Assembly (NCBI RefSeq): GCF_018143015.1
Contig: NC_054749.1
Span: 35,773,000 to 35,836,999, forward strand
DNA: 64,000 nt
Source: Lytechinus variegatus
Taxonomy: Eukaryota; Echinodermata; Echinoidea; Temnopleuroida; Toxopneustidae
Direction of reading: 5' to 3'
Every line of letters starts with the position of its first letter. Position 1 is the first letter of the stretch. The notes beneath the pieces are model-generated. The model had not been told where the DNA came from, searched no databases, and saw nothing but the letters and a program-made list of their open reading frames with translations. Shown in pieces: positions 23,653 through 36,171 of the stretch. The translations under genes and the position numbers were made by a program.

Positions 23653-23723
23653 GCACTGCTAGTGTAATGGTATCATGCAAGATTCCCATTCTTGCGACCC
23701 GGGTTCGATTCCCGGGCAGTGCA
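23653..23723 (+). tRNA. tRNA-Gly (anticodon CCC)
   Basis: A 71-nt cloverleaf. The acceptor stem GCACTGC pairs exactly with GCAGTGC before the discriminator A. The anticodon stem CAAGA/TCTTG holds loop TTCCCAT with CCC at positions 34-36. The T arm CCGGG-TTCGATT-CCCGG is perfect. The A box region 'tagtgtaatgg' and B box GGTTCGATTCC are intact, and a Pol III stop TTTT follows at about 23728. It closely resembles the vertebrate tRNA-Gly-CCC sequence as I remember it, and appears functional, unlike the SINE heads nearby. Confidence 0.95.
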
Positions 23724-23787
23724 CTTTCTTTTACTATTATTAGATTGATCATTCATCATTGAAAATAGTATCAGAACCAGAAGTTAC

Positions 23788-24292
23788 TTAAAGGGGAAAT
23801 TCACCCTGACAAAAAGTTTATTGTAAAAATAGCAGAAAAAATAATAAAAAATATTGCCGAAGGTTTGAGAAAAATTCATCAAATAATTAAAAAGTTATTA
23901 GAATTTCAATTATTTGATTTGTGACGTCATATGCGAGCAGCATTCCTACATAGTGAATGGTAAAAAGTCAATGAAATGTCATTTTCTCAGAAAATTGAAA
24001 ATGGTTTTCTCTGTACCTTTTGTATATCAATAGACAAATCATTTCACACCCAATCATGAATAGAAAACAAAATTAAGTCATCAGGAACCATACAAAATTT
24101 GAAATTCATGTATTTTATATTACATAACACATGGGGCAGCTGCTCGTTTATGACGTCACAAATCCAAAACTTTGAACTCTAATAACTTTCTTACTCTTTA
24201 ACGGATTTTCCTCAAACCTTCACCAATATTTTTTACTATTTTTTCGGTGATTTTTACAACAAAGTTTTCTTCAGGGTGAACTTCCCCTTTAA
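23788..24292. mobile_element. TTAA-bounded foldback MITE, family D
   Basis: It starts TTAAAGGGGAAATTCACCC and ends TTCAGGGTGAACTTCCCC then TTTAA. The arms of over 100 bp include 'gtttgagaaaaattcatc' and 'aaaaagttattagaatttca', which are mirrored on the right. It is noncoding. It lies 65 bp past the tRNA-Gly gene. Confidence 0.87.
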
Positions 24293-25194
24293 GAAGCCAA
24301 AACTACTATATATTATTGGAAAGATTTGAAGAATCAGAATACAACAATGTAAGTTTGAGTTTTCACAGCTAGGGATAATTTGCTTTATAATTGAACACTC
24401 AAATTAGTAAATTGTAAATGAGCTTCCCGAATATTACAATGACATCATCCTATGTGGTTGGCATCGACATTACATGCATTCGTATGAACACAAGTTTGAT
24501 TATATTATTGTTTTTCACATTATAAATGGGATATTTCATACAGAAAAAAAAATGTGTAGAAACTGCAGTGAAACAACATTCAGAGTACTTTCATTTCCTG
24601 CCAAATGAATATTCATTTATTATACCAAAGTTCTAGCTAGAATTCATTTTTGGCAAAGTTTTATTTCCTGCTTATTTGGCACAGATATTCACCCATATCT
24701 GCATTGAGTTCACATTCACCTGACATAGCATTTGTGACCAAATAAGAGGCAAAAGTAAGCAGAAAGGTAATCACAAAAAATGTGGTGTGTAGCTGTGGGT
24801 CAACATTGATTTAAACACAAAATAATTCCGATGGCATTTCTCTTTGCAAATAGTTTAAAAACATTCCAATTTGTGAGCGAGTAAACAAGAAAATAATGTG
24901 ACTTTTCTACATGCAAACACATGTTATCAAAACATCCATTTTCAATGTTTACTATTTAAAAAATTTCTAAAAGAAATACTCAGCTGGTAAGCTGAAACTG
25001 GCTTTGAAGTATTTTGAAGTTTATTAGCTATCAACTGGTGTATAATCTATCAATTCAATTCTTCACTTTTAAGAAGGTCTTTAAAGGTCTAAACTAAAGG
25101 TTATTTCTATTTGTAAGAATAATTGGATCTCTGCCTCCTATATCTTGGAAGTGGTCGGGAGATTAAATATTTCATTGATAAATATTATATTTTA
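24293..25194. other. AT-rich intergenic DNA
   Basis: No gene or delimitable repeat is seen. Confidence 0.5.
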
Positions 25195-25390
25195 AGACCA
25201 GTAACAACCACCAGAAACAAGACCAGTATAAAATTCCAGTAATTCAAGACCAGTTTAATTTTTAACCGAACCAGTAAAATTTTAACTGGACCAGTATGAC
25301 CAGTTAGACCAGTAAACCGATGTTCCAATTTCCAGGGTTACCAGTTAAAATTATACTGGTCTAACTGGTCCAGTGGAACTGGTTTTTCCT
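25195..25390. repeat. CCAGT-dense segment with a central hairpin
   Basis: About ten CCAGT and four inverse ACTGG words occur in 190 bp, irregularly spaced. 'gaccagttagaccagta' at 25298-25314 is exactly mirrored by 25354-25370. It is not a simple tandem repeat. Confidence 0.75.
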
Positions 25391-25541
25391 TCTGGGCCCC
25401 CACCCCCTCACTTTCAAACTCTTTCCATGGCCCTTGTAGAACTGAAAATAATGTTGACTGAAGCTTAATACAAATTACAAAGGTCATTGGCTTTTTAGGG
25501 ATACTGTACATTTCTTCTGGTTACTGTCTAGCCTGTCTAGC

Positions 25542-25824
25542 GGGTGCGTCGTGGTCTAGTGGTTCTGACTCTCGCCTTTCAAACAGAGGGTCATGTGTTC
25601 GAATCCTAACCATGGCGTGTTTTCCTTCAGCAAGAAATTTATCCGCAATTTGCTGCACTCGACCCAGGTGAGGTGAATGGGTACCCGGCAGGATTAATTC
25701 CTTGCATGCACTGAGCGCCGGTGATGGCAGCTCGAGCTAAAGCCGGGGTAATAATAGCAGCGCTTTGTATCCTCAGGCAAAAGGCGCTTTATAAATACCG
25801 CTATTATTATTATTATTATTATAG
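25542..25824 (+). mobile_element. tRNA-derived SINE with ATT tail, second copy
   Basis: The head has an A box 'cgtggtctagtggttctgac' and a B box GTGTTCGAATCC. The body has 'gctgcactcgacccaggtga' and 'gaatgggtacccgg', and it ends in eight or so ATT units. It belongs to the same family as 20083-20363, with a better-preserved tail. Confidence 0.9.
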
Positions 25825-26241
25825 CCCATTTACAGACTAAAGACAATGTAGAATGAAAAACTTTATAACATAGGCCAACAAGATTTAATTTCTTTGTTCA
25901 TTCGTCTGATATACATGATTTTATCTTTTCACTGTGGATAGGATACTTCACGTAGAGTCTATGTTAAAGTCACGTTTAATTCCTATTTGCAGGATGAATT
26001 TATTCGAAAGTTCATATTAATAAGATTTATTATAAATGGAAGAACAGTATTATCACACTTGTCTACTTCCTATACTGACAGATAAACATGAATAATTAGC
26101 AATGATCTTATACTTTTGTTTTTCATCTTAAAATATATTTTATTTAGTTCTATCTTTTCCAGGATGGCTTTATCAGCAATATTCTTTTTTCCTAAGAGGC
26201 CTTGAAACATAACACGAATGGGCAAAAATATAAAGATTACA

Positions 26242-26430
26242 GGGGGCCGTTTCATAAAACTGTTCGTAAGTTAAGAGTGGCTTTAAGAACGACTGGTGAT
26301 CCTTTCTTGTGGTAAATGATATTTACCACTAAATGTTCATTAATGATCAGTTATTTAGAGCGTAAGAAAGGTTCACCAGTCGTTCTTTAAAGTCGCTCTT
26401 AATATGATAACAGCTTTATGAGACACCCAC
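26242..26430. mobile_element. Short foldback MITE
   Basis: The left 'gccgtttcataaaact' and inverted right 'gtgtctcataaagct' are terminal. Inside, 'taagagtggctttaagaacg' pairs with its inverse near 26380-26400. It is 189 bp and noncoding. Confidence 0.75.
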
Positions 26431-27130
26431 CATATCCATATGAACACTTCAATACTAATTGTTCACTTACAAATCATTAAAAGAAATAGAGATAAATAAA
26501 TATTAGATCAGTAAGAGGATACATTCACAGTATGACTTCAGATAGTACAACAAATATAATACCATAGATACTAGATGGTATAACTGATACAAAGGTCCTT
26601 TCCAAAGAAGTAAAATGACTGTTTGATGGATAACATGGAAAATAAAGGACTCTAGTGTTCATAAAATTATAGTTTTTAAGATAGTCTGGGTAGTTTTGGC
26701 TTCCATAAATAGCACAAAGAACATGTACTTTAGGCCATGACTGAGCCCTTTGAACCCAATGTTAGCCGTCATGTGTTATGTGACTTCACCTCAGCTAGAA
26801 TTGAATTTTGAGTTACCCATTTTTGATCAGGTGATTAGTTTAGCTAAGCTCTTCTAGAGGTTTATCAATGTATATGTTTTGGCAGAGCTTAAAAAATCCA
26901 TATAAAATGCCCTCCCCCCATCACTAGCAAATTTGAGGTGGCTGATGCTCATTTTTCCTACTACTGGCAAAAAATAGCAGTCTATTGGCTGTACAGTAAT
27001 TGTCTACCCCTTTTTATCTTTTTTTTTGTTTTATAAGAAAATATATTTAACCGATACTTTCATATAGAATTTTTTTTCTCAGAATTTTACTTTTTTAATA
27101 AGTCAAATATCATCATTACCATTATCATGA
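26431..27130. other. Intergenic DNA, no feature seen
   Basis: The sequence is AT-rich with no open frame of note. Confidence 0.5.
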
Positions 27131-27615
27131 CTAAAGGTCAAGTCCATTCCAGAAAAATGTTGATTTGAATAAATGGAGAAAATCAAACAAACATAACACT
27201 GAAAATTTCATTAAAATTGGATGTAAAATAAGAAAGTCTATTTTTCACAATTCAGTGACATGCAAATGAGAGGGTCGATGATGTCCCTCACTCCCTATTT
27301 CTTTTTTTTTTATTGTTTGAATTATGCAACATTTCTATTCACTGAACAATAAATTGTTAAAATGATAGTATTTCCACATGTTCAGGGAGGAATAAATCTT
27401 CATACGACAATGAGGAGAAATTTGAATATTTGAAATTTCAGATAATGAAATACAAAAGAAATAGTGAGTGACGTCATCAGTCCCCTCATTGGCACACAGA
27501 CCAGGATGTGCACATACCTGTTTTGTGAAATTAAGTGAAACTTTAAAGTGTCATAACTTTCTTGTTTTACATCTGATTTCTGATGAAATATTATTGGAGT
27601 GGACTTGTCCTTTAA
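27131..27615. mobile_element. TTAA-bounded foldback MITE, family A, copy 3
   Basis: The left end is CTAAAGGTCAAGTCCATTCC (the first T of TTAA is mutated) and the right end GGACTTGTCCTTTAA. It is shorter than its relatives (485 bp) through small losses in both arms. Confidence 0.85.
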
Positions 27616-27922
27616 TGAAATAATTCAAGGAATAGCTCACGAAACATACCACTAATTCAAGATCCAAAGGCTTACAATGCTGATGTTGATTTGATAATTG
27701 TGAAAAGAATGAAATGCTATACTAGAGAAATAAATGAAAAACAAAATTAATGAAGTACGAATCACATTAGCCCAAACATGGAGTGTTGAGTGTGCCGCGC
27801 TTTGTAACAGAAAGGAAAAGGTGCTGCATCGTATGTCTATTGGATGGATGAGAGTGCAAGCATATGTGTAAGCATATGCAAAGAGCTACATCTAGTTCAA
27901 CATTTATGCACAGGGACAAATG

Positions 27923-30900
27923 TCATGAATTTGTCTTTGAATCCCAGGACCAAAGGTGAAATTGGTGATCATAAAATGAGCATGTGCCAATTAATCTACT
28001 ACATGCTTCTTCTGATATATGACATGAATCTTTCGTATTTGTTTCAATTAAGGTCCTCATTTGGTCTACGCTTTCAACTAGCGATAAATCCTGAGTCGTT
28101 TTTGATAAGTTGCACTCATCTTCTAATTGTTCTGCTTTAGATGCCTGAATCTGTATAGAGTTTTGAAGACTGTCACAAGATTTTACACTGTCCTTATTTA
28201 CTGGTGATCCTTTCTCATATGTTCCACTGCCAGGATGAGTACTAGTTGGTAGGGAAGCAGTAGTAGAAGAGGAGGTAAAAGAGAGTGGTGACTCCATGTG
28301 TGAAATGGGTAATACTCTGTCAGGTTGAGAGAGTTCTGAGCATGCAGCTTGATGGGATGTGGTGGGCATACTGTCTGTGTTGACTGGTGACCCTTTTGTG
28401 GGAGTGGGCAGTGTGTCCTGAGGTTGGGGATCAGCCTGAAGTGTTACCCTGCACCAGTCTGCTCCATAAGCAAGTGATCCATGTTCCATGTAAGAAGCAA
28501 TGACTGACATAGACCCATTACCTGTATTAAGAAAAATAACATGAAAAAAGGGATATACATGTACTACCAATTGATTTATACACTCAGCAAAAAAAGTTCT
28601 TGGACACTTATAAAAGTTAAAATATTCCATATAGATATTTGATTAAAGGCAAATTATTGTATGTCAACATTACCAGACAATATTCCTCTTCCAGTATGAC
28701 ATGAAATTTTCATGTGAACAGTCATGCATGGGTGGTTAAATGCTTTAAACAATAGCAATGTCAGTAAAAGAAAATTGCAAGAAATGGATCAGTCAGTGCA
28801 TGGCTGGTTACAGGCATTAAACAATAGCAATGTCAGTAAAAGAAAATTGCAAGAAAACGATCAGTCATTCTTTCAGTTGTGAAAGTTTATGTGGCATAAA
28901 TATCCATCAAATGATAAAAGCAAACTTAAAGTCAAATACCACTCTAAAAGAGAAGAGAAAGTTATCCACCTTGGATGCATCACTATTCCACTAGAATTTT
29001 AAAGCAAAGTTTATTGATGAAACAAAAGTCAAATTTCAGTATCTTGGCATAAGCAAAAGAAAATTCAATATCTCATTTGTCCACACTGGCTCTGAATGAG
29101 TGCAGCACATCGACGTCGCATGCTTGTCACAGGTCGGCGACTTTGATCTGCGGTGATGTTGTCCCAATCTTCCCGGAGATAACGCCGGACATCTCTAAGA
29201 GTGTCTCCTGGTTGAATTCTTTGATTGACCAATTTTCCTAGCTGATCCCACGAGTGTTCAATCGGGTTCATGTCTGGTGAACAAGTGGGCCATGGATCCA
29301 AGAGCTGAACATTGTGGTCATCCAGAAATCTTGGACAATGTTCGCTCGATTGGGGATGCGCATTGTCATCCATGAGAAGATACTGTTTGGATCAGCTAGG
29401 AAAATCGGTCAATCAAAGAATTCAACTAGAGACACTCTTCAAGATGTCCGGCGTTATCTCCGGGAAGAATGGGACATCACCCCAGAGCAAATTCGCCGAC
29501 TTGTGACAAGCATGCGACGTCGATGTGCTGCACTCATTCAGAGCCAGGGTGGACAAACGAGATATTGAATTTTCTTTTGCTTATGCCAAGATACTGAAAT
29601 TTGATTTTGTTTCATCGATAAACTTTGCTTTAAAATTCTAGTGGAATAGTGATGCATCCAAGGTGTATAACTTTCTTTTCTCTTTTAGAGTGGTATTTGA
29701 CTTTAAGTTTGCTTTTATCGTTTGATGGATATTTATGCCACATAAACTTTCACAACTGAAAGAATGACTGATCGTTTTCTTGCAATTTTCTTTTACTGAC
29801 ATTGCTATTGTTTAATGCCTGTAACCAGCCATGCACTGACTGATCCATTTCTTGCAATTTTCTTTTACTGACATTGCTATTGTTTAAAGCATTTAATCAC
29901 CCATGCATGACTGTTCGCATGAAAATTTCATGTCATACTGGAAGAGGAATATTGTCTGGTCATGTTGACATACAATAATTTGCCTTTAATCAAATATCTA
30001 TATGGAATATTTTAACTTTTTTAACCCTATCTAGGCCGGGGGGCCTCGGAGGCCCCCCCCTCAACGAATCGCGCGATATTTTTGCCGTGCAAAATTTTTT
30101 GACCGCACCGCTCTCTGACTTTTTACTTTCAAGTCTTGCGCAACTTTTGAGACCAATTTCGCGTCACCCGGATACGTGGTTCCGAAATTACGCAACATTA
30201 TGTTAGTGCATGTCAGACCGAAAAATGCTCAAAAATGTGATTTCGTGTACAAAGTCAATGCAAATTGTGTTTTCAACCAAAATTCATAAATGTATGATTA
30301 TTTTTAGTTTTTCTAGTCTAAATGTATTCATTTTATGCTTTTTATGATCACAGAAGAGTCCCCAACAAATTTCATTGAAAAAACAATGAAAAACAAAAGG
30401 TCAAAAAAACAAAGAAATACATAAGAAATTGCAAAAAACAATAAAATACATAAGAAAATGATTTGATATCACAATTTTTTCATGTACACTTGCTAAGAAC
30501 ACCACAAAGAGTTTCTATACCAAAAATTAGTACATTTGGAGCTTTATTTAGGGAGTTAGAGGGAAAAGTATGATTTCGCATACTAATTACGCATAAATTA
30601 GCATAATCACTTAATAGCGATTCGCATGAAATAAATTACTATACAATCTTGTAGATTATGCCCCAGGCAACCCGCGTGCCAATTTTCGGCGCGATCGCGC
30701 GGTCGACGGCCGAGATCTTAGGGGGGGGCCTGGGAGGCCCCCCCCGGCCATACGAACTCCCAAAATACCCCGGCCTAGATAGGGTTAAGTGTCCAAGAAC
30801 TTTTTTTGCTGAGTGTACATACATTTGAAGCATGAATCATGAGCATCTGTTTTATCAAGTAGACTCCTTTGAAGCCATGCTTGATGGCACAAGGATGAAA

Positions 30901-33900
30901 TATGTGAGGCATATACTCCATTGGATTTTTCTTCCAGATTGTAGACAAAAGATTCCTGCCCCACTACAGACCTAAGTTATGGGCCAGTTAAAAGAAAACA
31001 TGCTTCTGTATTTGATAGTTACATATCGCTGCCTCTGGTTGGATAATATTAGCAGACACACTGCTCACTTTTAAACGGGAAAATAAGAATAAATGTGATA
31101 TTTTGATATGAAATTACTTGACTACATACATTGACATACCGTTATTTGCCTCATTACAGTCAATGATGTGGAAGCCATTATGCATACAGGCTGCTAGCAG
31201 AAGACTACCATCCATGGGACACCATTTTAATCTCCAGACCCCACCCCCAACAGATAGCTCAGAGGTGGGGCATCTCATGTTCCGTGTATCCCACAAGAAT
31301 ACATTCTCATCGTAGCTGTGGATTAAACAGCAATGCATGTATATCAATACATTAAAAATAATAATTACAAATCATATACTTGATCATAAGAACACTAGGT
31401 ATATCATGATCAAATATTGTTTCATTATAAAATTTGAATTTCAATATAAAAGCAAGCAAGACAACCAATACCTTTGAAAATCTTGATTACAAATCATATG
31501 CTTGATGATAAAAAAAACACAAGTTCCATTGTATTTTCATGTTTAAATATTCACACATCATTCTACTGTAAATTTTCACTTTGAATAATACAGTAAGACT
31601 GCAATGTTTAAATCAATACCTTTTAAAGAAGAATATAGCTTGACATATTGACTTCACATTATCATCATTATTACAATTATATATGTTTGATGATAAGAAA
31701 ATCACACTGAACTCCATTACAATTGATTGATAACAAACTAAATTACCTTATCAAATTGTAGATTTGAATTTAAGATTAATGACCGAAAGCAAATCCACAA
31801 AATTTTGACAAAACATGGATCCAGATAAAATTAAATGACTGAAAATTTGTTCTTTTATTCTGTTTCTCAGACCTCTATCATCATTGGCGGCGGAAGCCAA
31901 AAATTTTAGGAGGGGACAAGCAAAAATAAAAAGGGTTCTCAACCCAAAAATTTTAGGGGGGACGTAGGAAAATAAATTGACAAGTATAAAAAAAAAAAAA
32001 AGGTCATCAACAACAAATTTAGGGGGGACATGTCCCCCCCCCCCCCCCCCCGCTTCCGCCGCCTATGTCTGTCATTATTTCTTTCCAATTTCCTGTGTCT
32101 TTTCTTCTTGAGGGAGATTTCGATAAAGAACCTCAGAAAGAAAATTTTCCAAACTTACCTCCCAGAAGCTAAGCAAAACTCCTTGAACTGATTTGAGTGA
32201 AGACTACAAACTCCCATCGTGTGTCTGATATAGAAGAAAAGGACATGAGATATACAAAACAAGAGAAAAACAATGATTACCACAAACTTTATATTTTCTT
32301 TTTATTTTTAATGGGATAGAGGGAATATTCACTGTTTCTTATTTATTCTCTCCTCCTCAAAGTTCAGGTTAGTGGTTCAATGTACTAATAAGTACTGGAG
32401 AGAAAAATACATTGAAATAGGAAATGAAAAATGAATACCACAAACTTGAACATACTCATATAAGGGGAAACAGGATGGGGTGTCCATAAATAAACATTGT
32501 TCGCTATTATTCTCCCCTCAGGTTGATAAATCTGATCTATCAACTACCATATGCATATAATCTAGGGCAGTAGCATATGCAGGATTTTCTAAGGGGGAGA
32601 TCATTTCCTATCTAAAAGTATCGATAAGCAAAAAAAGGGGGAAAATGGTCTTCATCACAAATTTAACATTGTTTCGTACCTCAAAAAAAGGGGGTTTTGA
32701 ATTCCAAAATTGAAGGGGGGGGAGGTTGAACCCAATCCTACACTACTAATCTAGCAAGAACAATACTGAACAAGGTGATTCATGAACCGTGACTCACTCA
32801 TTATCTTTTGACTCCTAGATGACCTTTGACCTTATCATCCAGAACACAGGTGTGATACTAGCCAATGATTAATTGTACCAAGTATAAAGAAAATTGATGC
32901 AGATATAAAGAAATGAGAGCAAGTTGAACATGAACTTGACAAGGATGGACATGACCACATATCATTTTACCTTTTGACCTATAGATGACCTTCGACCCCA
33001 TCATTCTCATGGGCTCACATGTGGTATTACCCAAGGATCATATGTAGCAAGTATGAGCATAATTGATGCACAAATAGAAGAAATAAGAGCAAGTTGAAAA
33101 AAACTTAGACACTTTGGAACAGACTAACAGGAAGTGATTACTAGGTCTCTGCCGAACTTGTTAAGGCGAAACAAAAATGGCCCTAAACAGGCATGGAGAG
33201 GGACCTTCACAAGCACTTTTAACAAAATAATTTTAAAATCACATCACTTAAAATGAAGCTGGTACCTGGGTGAATCTCACCAAGGAATCTATCAACCCTA
33301 CAGATTACTAGTATCCTGTGTGGCATACCAAAAGTAATTACCCAATTATGCTTCAAATATCACAATGCTTAATTATATAAAAGAACAACAAAAAAACATT
33401 GAATACAATACTGTAGAGTAATAACAAACTGAGGGCAATGCATTATCTGTTCATATCGGATCTAGTACCTTTTGCTAGTAAACAAAGGCTGCTGACAATC
33501 GGTCCTTATATCCCATCCTTTGAACTTGCAGTCGTCACCTCCTGTGAAAATGACATAATGTTTTAAAAAGTTTGTTATTTATGCATCATATTAAAAAAAT
33601 GTCTCGGGGAGCCATGTGAACAAAATAGCTACGGGTGTCTGAGAAACAAGAAAAAAGGAGCTCAAGATGAAAGAATGAGAGAGGTATGAACATAAAAAGA
33701 TTGAAAAAGAAAGAGGAGTGTATAATACAGGATGGAAAATCTATTAACAAGAATCCTTTCAGCCTCCCAAAGCTCTATAACTATTGACATAATAGCGCAC
33801 GTATCCACTTTGTTAGTCTAGGCTAGTCTACCGATTCTGGGGAGCGTTTCATGAAAGGACTTGTCAGACGATTTATCTGACATTTCCTGCTTTATCAGAC

Positions 33901-36139
33901 AATTACCATAATAACAGTGCCTCTCAGCCAATCAAGGAAAATTGTCAGATCTGACAACTTGTCGGACAAAAATGCTAGTGAAACTCTCCGCTGGAGCTCA
34001 GTTTCTTGAGGAATTACTTCCCACCAGTACCCACTTACCTCACCTGGGTTGAGTGAAGCAAAATGTGTGTAAATTTTTCCTGAAAGAAAACACACTATGG
34101 CTGGAAATCAAACCCTCATCCCTCAGATTGACAGAAAGTCTTAACCACTAGACCATGATGCCCCCAAAGAAAGAGAAAATGTATAACCTGATGGGGCCCT
34201 AGAATCCAAAGTCAAAATACATATATTCATACATATTCTTCATAATGTAACATATACGATAGCAAAAACTTTCCATCACATCAAATGTCTGGCAATACCC
34301 CTATATCCCTTGAGACCATGACAAGTCATATAGAGTATTCCCCAAATCAGACATTTTGGAGGACAAACAAACATTTGTGCATCAACCGTGATAAATTGTG
34401 TTATGGTATAATGCTGAGGTATTAAATTGTTATGCCCACCGATGTGATATATCTACGATTGTCTTTAGATTATTTAGGGTTCCTTTCCTTCTGATCTTGC
34501 TGATTTTTGTTTTCACAATATCTACCTGAGTAAACAATAGATGGAGACCAGTAATTGAATGCTGTGATCCATGCTTCAAAGCCATGTGCTAACCACTGCT
34601 GCTGGACCATGAATGATGAGGTGCCCTCTTGTGGTGTGCATAGAGACAGTCTTCCCATTGAGTCACTGCAGATAATACTGGGTTTGCTATTGTATGACCA
34701 AAAACAACAATGACAGAGTTAATCAAACAACTTCAGATATCATTTTATGAATAAATACAATTTAGAAATGGTAGGGGAAAAATAAATTAAATTTATAACA
34801 AATAAAAGTTATAAGCTTTTAACAACAGAAATAAAGTAAAAATATAAACAATTGAATACCTGGCATATTTTCCAGTTGACCAGTCAAGACTCAGACCAAG
34901 ACATTCTTCTCCAAGATTGGTTTTTGAAGTAGGTTCTAGATACCTATCTACCTGATAAAAAGAAAAAAATCAGCCATCATAGTTAAGACAAACAGATATT
35001 ACCAATTAATAAGGGAATGAAGATAACAAGATTCCTTTCTTATTTTGCAAGAAAAGCCTCTATGATTTCGCTTTTAAACAATTATTCTTATTCTTGATCA
35101 TGTTTCTTTCAAACTGTTTCCATTCTTTATTTTTACTACCCCCCTGTCCCTTCCCTTACTTCATACAAATTATTCAATCAGGAGACAATGGATAGAGAGA
35201 GGACCATAATATGAAGAAGGGTAAGAAGGATTTAGTTTATTACCTCTTTTGAATTCAGAGTGAAAAGCTGTAGAACTCCTTCAGCATCTACTATTCCAAG
35301 ATGTGGTGTTGTATCAGTCAAATGTTGGTTCCTTGAAGAAGAAAAATTGACTAAATGAACCAATTACCAAATTTTTTTGGATCCTCCTGAGAAATTTAGC
35401 ACTGCAAGATAATCAGATATCTTATACACATTGCATGTTTGCCCAGAACCCAGAACCTTATCCTTGAATTGTACAATCATTTGTAATAATATCTTTTCCA
35501 TTCTAACCATTTTATTCAACTCCTTATCAACTTTCACTGTGTTTAACATTATGGCAGATTTTATTTGATATCTGACATTTAAATATGACACTATATTTGT
35601 AAAGTAAGGTTTCACTATCAACATCTCAGAATTATTTCCATTTAAAATCAAATACTATCAATTTTGCCCAGAACCTTATCCTTGAATTGTACAATTATTT
35701 GTAATAATATCTTTATTCTTACCATTTCATATCTAAGATTCCAGGCATATCAATCTTCTGGACTTCTTTTAAGGTTATCTTAACATCTTGTGATGATCTC
35801 TCTTTCAACCGGTAGAGCTGAAGCTGCCCTTTTCTTGAACTCTTATTTTTCTCTCCAGCCTCATTTTCAGAATCCTATGTTGGAGAGTGAAATATTAAAT
35901 GATTTAAAAGAGCAACAATAAAAATATTTGGGGAAAAAAAGCCAGTGGCCCCTAGGGTAAACATTTATAATTTATAGTTATACATAATACATTGTAACCT
36001 TATGTGGCTTGCTACATACTTTAGCATTATAATTGACTGAAAATTGGAAAATTATCTGTAATTTTTTTGTTAAGTGTTAGAATATGGAATATCAAGTTAT
36101 ATTCAATGCGAGTGGGTGCAGCCATACAGGAGATGGAAT

Positions 36140-36171
<32 letters not shown>

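Larger units (their letters stand above)
28581..30815. mobile_element. Tc1/mariner-like element rearranged into a snapback
   Basis: The ends are CACTCAGCAAAAAAAGTTCT and its exact inverse, flanked by TA on both sides (28579-28580 and 30816-30817), the Tc1/mariner target. From 28581 to 29248 the sequence is repeated inverted at 29389-30020 plus 30789-30815. The 140-bp loop between is the only single-copy part. The 5' half of the transposase is gone and the 3' end is present twice, head to head. The right arm is split by a TTAA-bounded MITE. The element lies in the last intron of DPH7. Confidence 0.92.

Noticed and set aside
27844..28140. 98-codon plus-strand open frame
   Set aside because: It is the antisense shadow of the last DPH7 exon and its 3' flank.
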